DNA of 64,000 bases, taken from NCBI RefSeq assembly GCF_900108915.1, contig NZ_FNYH01000003.1:202540-266539 (forward strand), in the 5' to 3' direction. Shown one piece after another: positions 60,297-64,000 of this stretch. Both the position numbers and the translations under genes were made by a program. Position 1 is the stretch's first letter, and every line of letters starts with the position of its first letter. Below the pieces are notes generated by a model. The model saw nothing but the letters and a program-made list of their open reading frames with translations, had not been told where the DNA came from and did no database searches. This stretch comes from Allopseudospirillum japonicum. GTDB taxonomy: Bacteria > Pseudomonadota > Gammaproteobacteria > Pseudomonadales > Halomonadaceae.

Positions 60297-60314
60297 ATGA
60301 CAGCTGGATGACAA
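60297..60314 (-). promoter_or_regulatory. Pho box upstream of phoB
   Basis: On the minus strand TTGTCAT-CCAG-CTGTCAT: two 7-base PhoB half-sites in direct repeat with a 4-base gap, one mismatch from the consensus CTGTCAT in the first. It lies 92 bases upstream of the phoB start in the expected orientation. Confidence 0.85.
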
Positions 60315-60378
60315 GCAGAGGGATTTCCTGCATAGGTGCCCACAAAGACGCATATGGCAGGAAAAAAGATCGGAAGGA

Positions 60379-60663
60379 TTAAGCTGGTAGTGTGCGCCCT
60401 TGGTAGATACACATATCTAAAAGATGGGTGGCGTGCGCAATTAAATAAGCCATATCTTCTATTTGCATACGCCCTAAGTGTTCAGCATGCAGATGTTGTA
60501 AACAAGCTGCGTGTAACTCTTCTAAATTATTACCGGCAAATTCGAACTGGGATTCTGGTAATTGTAACTCACCTAGGTATTGTTGTTCTTGGTAGTCAAA
60601 GCGCAAAGTTAAACGATATTGATCTAAATGAATTTCATAAGTCGGCGGGGTTTCAAGTGCCAT
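60379..60663 (-). CDS. Small conserved-looking protein of unknown function
   Basis: A 94-residue protein. The first half suggests a small antiparallel beta sheet (YEIHLDQYRLTLRFDYQEQQ) followed by LPESQFEFAGNNLEEL and helices. The strand-strand-helix order vaguely recalls HicB-like folds, but no partner toxin is visible and I do not claim it. AAGGA lies 11 bases before the ATG. It sits alone between phoB and the M16 peptidase, 70 bases from the latter, with a palindromic repeat between them. Confidence 0.6.
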   Translation of the reverse strand: MALETPPTYEIHLDQYRLTLRFDYQEQQYLGELQLPESQFEFAGNNLEELHAACLQHLHAEHLGRMQIEDMAYLIAHATHLLDMCIYQGRTLPA

Positions 60664-60684
60664 CGGCAAGCATCCTTCTGACTA

Positions 60685-60714
60685 CCTCGCCCACTTGGGC
60701 GAGGATTTACGGGG
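60685..60714 (+). repeat. Short palindromic intergenic repeat, copy 2
   Basis: CCTCGCCC-ACTT-GGGCGAGG is a perfect 8-bp stem followed by ATTTACGGGG. It matches the copy at 40292-40321 in stem, loop length and TTTACG tail, in the same orientation. Confidence 0.7.
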
Positions 60715-60733
60715 ATTTTGCGAACATCTAAAG

Positions 60734-63652
60734 TTAAGGTAATACGGGGGAATAACTAGCCCAAGTCCGTATTTGCTGCAAGTCTACCACTTGTGCCGAC
60801 AAAGTAGGATGCGCTATCTCTGGGTTCGCGGCATTTTCTACTGTTGTAGCTGATTCTCCTGTGACTTGCAGCCACAACTTGGGATAAGTCAGCAGTTGCT
60901 GATAAAAATCATGCATCTGCGTTAGAGAGATTTGATCCACTGCATCCGCAATAGCTTCTTTGCGTGCCTGTTCAATATAACCTAAGCGGATATCCATCCA
61001 ACGCGTGGCAGCACGGCTTGAAAGTCTTGGATAAGGTTGGCGTAAACTAGCGATGACACCTTCTTTAAAACGCATCAAGGCGTCGTCTGTCAGGTTTGCC
61101 ATTTGTGTTTGATAAGCTTGTAAAAAATTTTGTATCTGTTGTGCTAGTGCATCAGGTTGTATATGGGGTGATTGTACGACGTAGACTAACCCCGCACGAT
61201 CAAGCAAGCTAACTTCTTGTGTAAAAACCACATAACCGAGTTGTTGCTCTGTACGTAGTTGATGGAAAAAGTCAGCACGTTGCATTTGGGCAAGCAAAGC
61301 AAACTGGGCTTGGGTTTGTACATCGGTTTGCTGCGCTTGTAGATATAAAAGTTGCGCATGATCATTGTGTTGAATCTCAGGTTTCCAAAGATAAGTTTTG
61401 GTCTGAGTGGGCAAAAGACGAGCGCGTCTTGGCGTGCTAACTTGGCTAGCATCTAAATGGAGCTTACTTTTGAGTTGTTCGGCTAGATGTTGTGCTTCTG
61501 TCGTTGTGAGGTTGCCATAACTTAAAATCTCTAGCTGCAAATGGGTGAAAAACTCGGTTTGGAAGTTTTGCAAATCAGCGAGTGTCAATTGTGCTAATGC
61601 TTGGGCTTGCTCTTGTACACTCCACGCAGGATCGAATAAAGCGCTAGATAAGGCATGGAACATCTGACTTGTTAAAGGCTTATGCTGCATATTGCTCAAA
61701 GCACGTTGCATTTCAGCTTGTAGCTGTGCAAAACGCTCAGGTGTGATTTGTAATGTCTGAACTTGCTCTAATAAATCTAGTGCAAATTCTATTTGTTTGG
61801 GTGCATAGCCCAAAGTGCGTAAGGTGACTCCTTCACTGGCTTGATAAAGATGCGCGGTCAAACCTGCTAAAGATGCGGGATAGGCTTGTGTATTAATGGC
61901 ATCCGATGCAGCATTAATCCATAAAGCAGTGAGCATATGCTCACGTAAACTGCGTTGGCTAACAGGTGATTTTAGATAAATGAAGAGATTTGCCTTGGGC
62001 GTTTGCAAGGTACTTAAACTATGCCAAAGCTTGATTTCAGGGGTATCCAACAAGGTATGCATGGGTTCTTGAGATGCACGCGCTAAAATTGGCAGTGCAT
62101 CCGCAATATAAGGGTTTGCTTCAGGCAGTTGTAAGCCAAGGGTGCTGGCATCTGTGATATCAGCAAGCGTCTGGATTGTTTGGGGCGCTAAGCGATATAA
62201 AGTTGGATACCAAGGGGATTTTTGCCAAGGGTATTGGGTTTGCTCAGTGAAATCTTGTGGCGGTGCAGCGTATAACAGTAACAAATTTTGTGGACGCAAG
62301 GCCTCTAAATAGGGCTGGATGGCATCCACATCAAAAGTACCGAAACGGTAAGAAGCTTGCAACGCATCTTCTACTGGATACAAATAGAGATTGTTTGCAA
62401 GCCGGCTGACATAATGAATGCCAGATAAAGGCTCTTGGAAATCAAAGCTTTGTTGAGCTAACAAAGCCATTTCTTGATAACGCCATTCTGCCATTCCTTG
62501 CGTACGCACAAGTTGGATATAGCTAAATATTTTTTGCAGAATGTCCGTTTGATGTTGTGCGCCTTCTGGTGTGAGACCTAGAGTTAATGCAAAAAAGGCT
62601 TGCTCACCGCTTGGTAGATCTAAACCTGCACCAAGTTGCGTAATCCAGCCAAGTGCATCTAAATGAGCATGCAAGCTGCCTTCGCCTTCATGGCCTAAAA
62701 AATTGGCTAAAAATTGTACAGGACGCAAAGGATATAACGTCTTGGGGTGGGGAACAGGAAAGTACAGCTTTAATGTACGTTCATCTTTTAGCGTTTGCAC
62801 TTCTAAACGCAAGGGTAAGGGGTGTTGATCAGACCATAAAGCCAAAGAATCGCTTGGCTTGCTCTCTTCTTTCTTATCGAGATTGGCACCTATTTGGGCA
62901 AAATAAGTACGTACCCAGGTTGTTAATTGTTCAACCGATTGAGATCCCATCACGACCAAGCGCATATTGGGTGCTCGATAATAAGTCTCAAAAAATTCTC
63001 TAAGCGCAGGTACTAATTGTGGATCATCAACCGGCAAGGTTTGCGCATTACCTGCGCTAAAATGCGCTAAAGGGTGATCAGGATGGAAAGCTTGGCGCAA
63101 GGCTCCTAAAATACGGCGTCCGTCTTGTTGTAATTTAGCGGAATACTCAGAATCGACGGCTTTTACCTCACGCTGTACATATTGAGGATCGAGCAGGGGC
63201 TCACTAAAAAAAGGTGCGAAGCGTGCTAAAGCGCCTTCTAAATCCTTATGGTTGACATCAAAAAAATACTGAGTGTACTCATGCGCTGTCATCGCATTAT
63301 GTTGGCCACCATGCTGGTTGATATAAGCTGCATAAGCATCTGCTTGTGGATAAGTACGGGTACCCAAAAACAACATATGCTCTAAAAAGTGCGCTAGTCT
63401 AGGGTAAGCTTTGGGCTCGTGATGGCTTCCAGCCCCTATATGCATGGCAACGGCCGCTTTTTCTGCTTCTGGATCTGTAATAGCTAAAACTTGGAGACCA
63501 TTTTCTAAAGTGAAAGCGTGATAAGTGCGGGCATCATTAAGAGGCTTGTGAATCGTTGCAGCTTGAAGTTTGGACATAATAAGAGAGAGAACACAAAAAA
63601 GAAGAGTCGAAAAAAGCCTAATTGGCGCTTTGTAATGTCGAGAACTAAGCAT
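60734..63652 (-). CDS. M16 (pitrilysin/insulinase-like) zinc metallopeptidase
   Basis: A 972-residue peptidase. The start MLSSRHYKAPIRLFSTLLFC and following hydrophobic stretch form a signal peptide ending near KLQA, so it is periplasmic. The inverted zinc motif HFLEH in LAHFLEHMLFLG and the distal Glu in REVKAVDSEYSAK are intact. Further M16 domains lie in the middle and C-terminal parts, with LGYVVFTQ typical of the last. It degrades peptides in a closed chamber. The ATG at 63652 has AAGG upstream; a TTG 18 bases earlier is possible. Confidence 0.93.
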   Translation of the reverse strand: MLSSRHYKAPIRLFSTLLFCVLSLIMSKLQAATIHKPLNDARTYHAFTLENGLQVLAITDPEAEKAAVAMHIGAGSHHEPKAYPRLAHFLEHMLFLGTRTYPQADAYAAYINQHGGQHNAMTAHEYTQYFFDVNHKDLEGALARFAPFFSEPLLDPQYVQREVKAVDSEYSAKLQQDGRRILGALRQAFHPDHPLAHFSAGNAQTLPVDDPQLVPALREFFETYYRAPNMRLVVMGSQSVEQLTTWVRTYFAQIGANLDKKEESKPSDSLALWSDQHPLPLRLEVQTLKDERTLKLYFPVPHPKTLYPLRPVQFLANFLGHEGEGSLHAHLDALGWITQLGAGLDLPSGEQAFFALTLGLTPEGAQHQTDILQKIFSYIQLVRTQGMAEWRYQEMALLAQQSFDFQEPLSGIHYVSRLANNLYLYPVEDALQASYRFGTFDVDAIQPYLEALRPQNLLLLYAAPPQDFTEQTQYPWQKSPWYPTLYRLAPQTIQTLADITDASTLGLQLPEANPYIADALPILARASQEPMHTLLDTPEIKLWHSLSTLQTPKANLFIYLKSPVSQRSLREHMLTALWINAASDAINTQAYPASLAGLTAHLYQASEGVTLRTLGYAPKQIEFALDLLEQVQTLQITPERFAQLQAEMQRALSNMQHKPLTSQMFHALSSALFDPAWSVQEQAQALAQLTLADLQNFQTEFFTHLQLEILSYGNLTTTEAQHLAEQLKSKLHLDASQVSTPRRARLLPTQTKTYLWKPEIQHNDHAQLLYLQAQQTDVQTQAQFALLAQMQRADFFHQLRTEQQLGYVVFTQEVSLLDRAGLVYVVQSPHIQPDALAQQIQNFLQAYQTQMANLTDDALMRFKEGVIASLRQPYPRLSSRAATRWMDIRLGYIEQARKEAIADAVDQISLTQMHDFYQQLLTYPKLWLQVTGESATTVENAANPEIAHPTLSAQVVDLQQIRTWASYSPVLP

Positions 63653-63778
63653 AGGGTACCTTGTTGGCAAAAAAAACCTAGAGAAGATGACTTCAAGACT
63701 AATAGTTAACAGACCTAGGACAAATGAGCTAGGTTCCTCAGTGTAAAAATACGCTCAACAAAAAAACCACTAAACCCC

Positions 63779-63806
63779 TTGCATTCTGTTTTGATCTGCG
63801 TATAAT
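63779..63806 (+). promoter_or_regulatory. Strong candidate promoter P1 near the window end
   Basis: TTGCAT (63779-63784) and a perfect TATAAT (63801-63806) have a 16-base spacer. A stem with an internal loop (CCGCT/AGCGG plus TAG/CTA, about 63813-63853) follows in the leader. The driven gene lies beyond the window. Confidence 0.7.
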
Positions 63807-63907
63807 TCGCCTCCGCTGCTTAGGACGAGACCATTAGGTGCGTCTAGGTAGCGGAAGTCTTTCCTTAGGGTTTTGTAAACAGATTTATTTGTTTTCAAGG
63901 TTCGTTA

Positions 63908-63933
63908 GGCTAGACTAGCCCTAGTGGGTTTTT
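63908..63933 (+). promoter_or_regulatory. Attenuator-like alternative hairpins between P1 and P2
   Basis: GGCTA-GAC-TAGCC (63908-63920) overlaps AGCCC-TAGT-GGGTT plus T run (63917-63933). Both cannot form at once. The second looks like a weak terminator. Confidence 0.4.
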
Positions 63934-63957
63934 GCTAAGTGTTTGATAAAAAAGACA

Positions 63958-63985
63958 TTGACGCGAAAAACTCAGGCGCTATAAT
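63958..63985 (+). promoter_or_regulatory. Strong candidate promoter P2 near the window end
   Basis: TTGACG (63958-63963) and TATAAT (63980-63985) have a 16-base spacer and a GC-rich discriminator (GAGCGCC). GGCGCT and AGCGCC flank the -10 as a 6-bp inverted repeat. Together with P1 this resembles a tandem stable-RNA promoter pair. The 348 bases from 63653 to the window end hold no gene. Confidence 0.75.
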
Positions 63986-64000
63986 GAGCGCCATCAAGTC

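Noticed and set aside
60379..60663. Small protein as a HicB-type antitoxin
   Set aside because: The likeness is only in secondary-structure order, and no HicA-like gene is adjacent.
60336..60731. 131-codon plus-strand frame over the small protein gene before the M16 peptidase
   Set aside because: The minus-strand frame has the better ribosome site and more protein-like sequence; the plus-strand frame also runs through the palindromic repeat.

Overview
The window is 64 kb of chromosomal core DNA from a gammaproteobacterium of moderate, slightly AT-leaning base composition. Gene content points to the Pseudomonadales/Oceanospirillales side of the class: an rsmG-parB-atpIBEFHAGDC block, glmUS, hemCDXY, mutY-yggX, alaS-lysC, minCDE, sbcB and phoBR, with a PII protein and AtpE sequence of Pseudomonas-like type. 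I cannot name the genus. Many proteins are rich in glutamine. I saw no transposase gene, prophage or CRISPR array.

Layout. 1-8.4 kb: end of rsmG, parB without a parA before it, and the complete F1Fo ATP synthase operon closed by a UUCG-loop terminator. 8.4-16.2 kb: glmU-glmS (UDP-GlcNAc supply) running into hemC-hemD-hemX-hemY (tetrapyrrole branch). 16.2-22.2 kb: a flavin disulfide reductase-like protein without its redox cysteines, a GlnK-type PII gene, an orphan MASE2-type histidine kinase, rpiA, a YheV-like zinc ribbon protein and a thiolase. 22.2-29.8 kb: a tight five-gene cluster encoding a SWIM zinc-finger protein, a DUF5691-like helical protein, a MoxR AAA+ ATPase, a DUF5682 protein and a VWA protein. 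It is related to E. coli yehLMPQ, has no known function, and is the most interesting system here. 29.8-38.7 kb, minus strand: a tRNA Phe-Gln-Thr operon, yggX-mutY, a BMP-type periplasmic binding protein paired with a HAMP-GGDEF cyclase, and an RND efflux pump with its adaptor. 38.9-44.4 kb: a divergent tolC-type gene, then lysC and alaS. 44.6-54.1 kb: a 1517-residue hybrid histidine kinase, a SulP transporter, a small periplasmic coiled-coil protein and a DUF349 gene cut by one in-frame ochre codon. 54.1-64 kb: minC, minDE, sbcB, phoBR with a clear Pho box, a small unknown protein and an M16 metallopeptidase. The last 250 bases carry two strong promoters and an attenuator-like leader that probably drive an rRNA, tRNA or translation-machinery operon beyond the window.

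How the genes relate. Most blocks are ordinary housekeeping operons. Accessory interest lies in the SWIM/MoxR/VWA cluster, in several signalling proteins without adjacent partners, in the broken DUF349 gene and cysteine-less flavoprotein, in neighbours missing from their usual places (parA, csrA, amtB), and in a short palindromic repeat found between genes at about 18.0, 40.3 and 60.7 kb.
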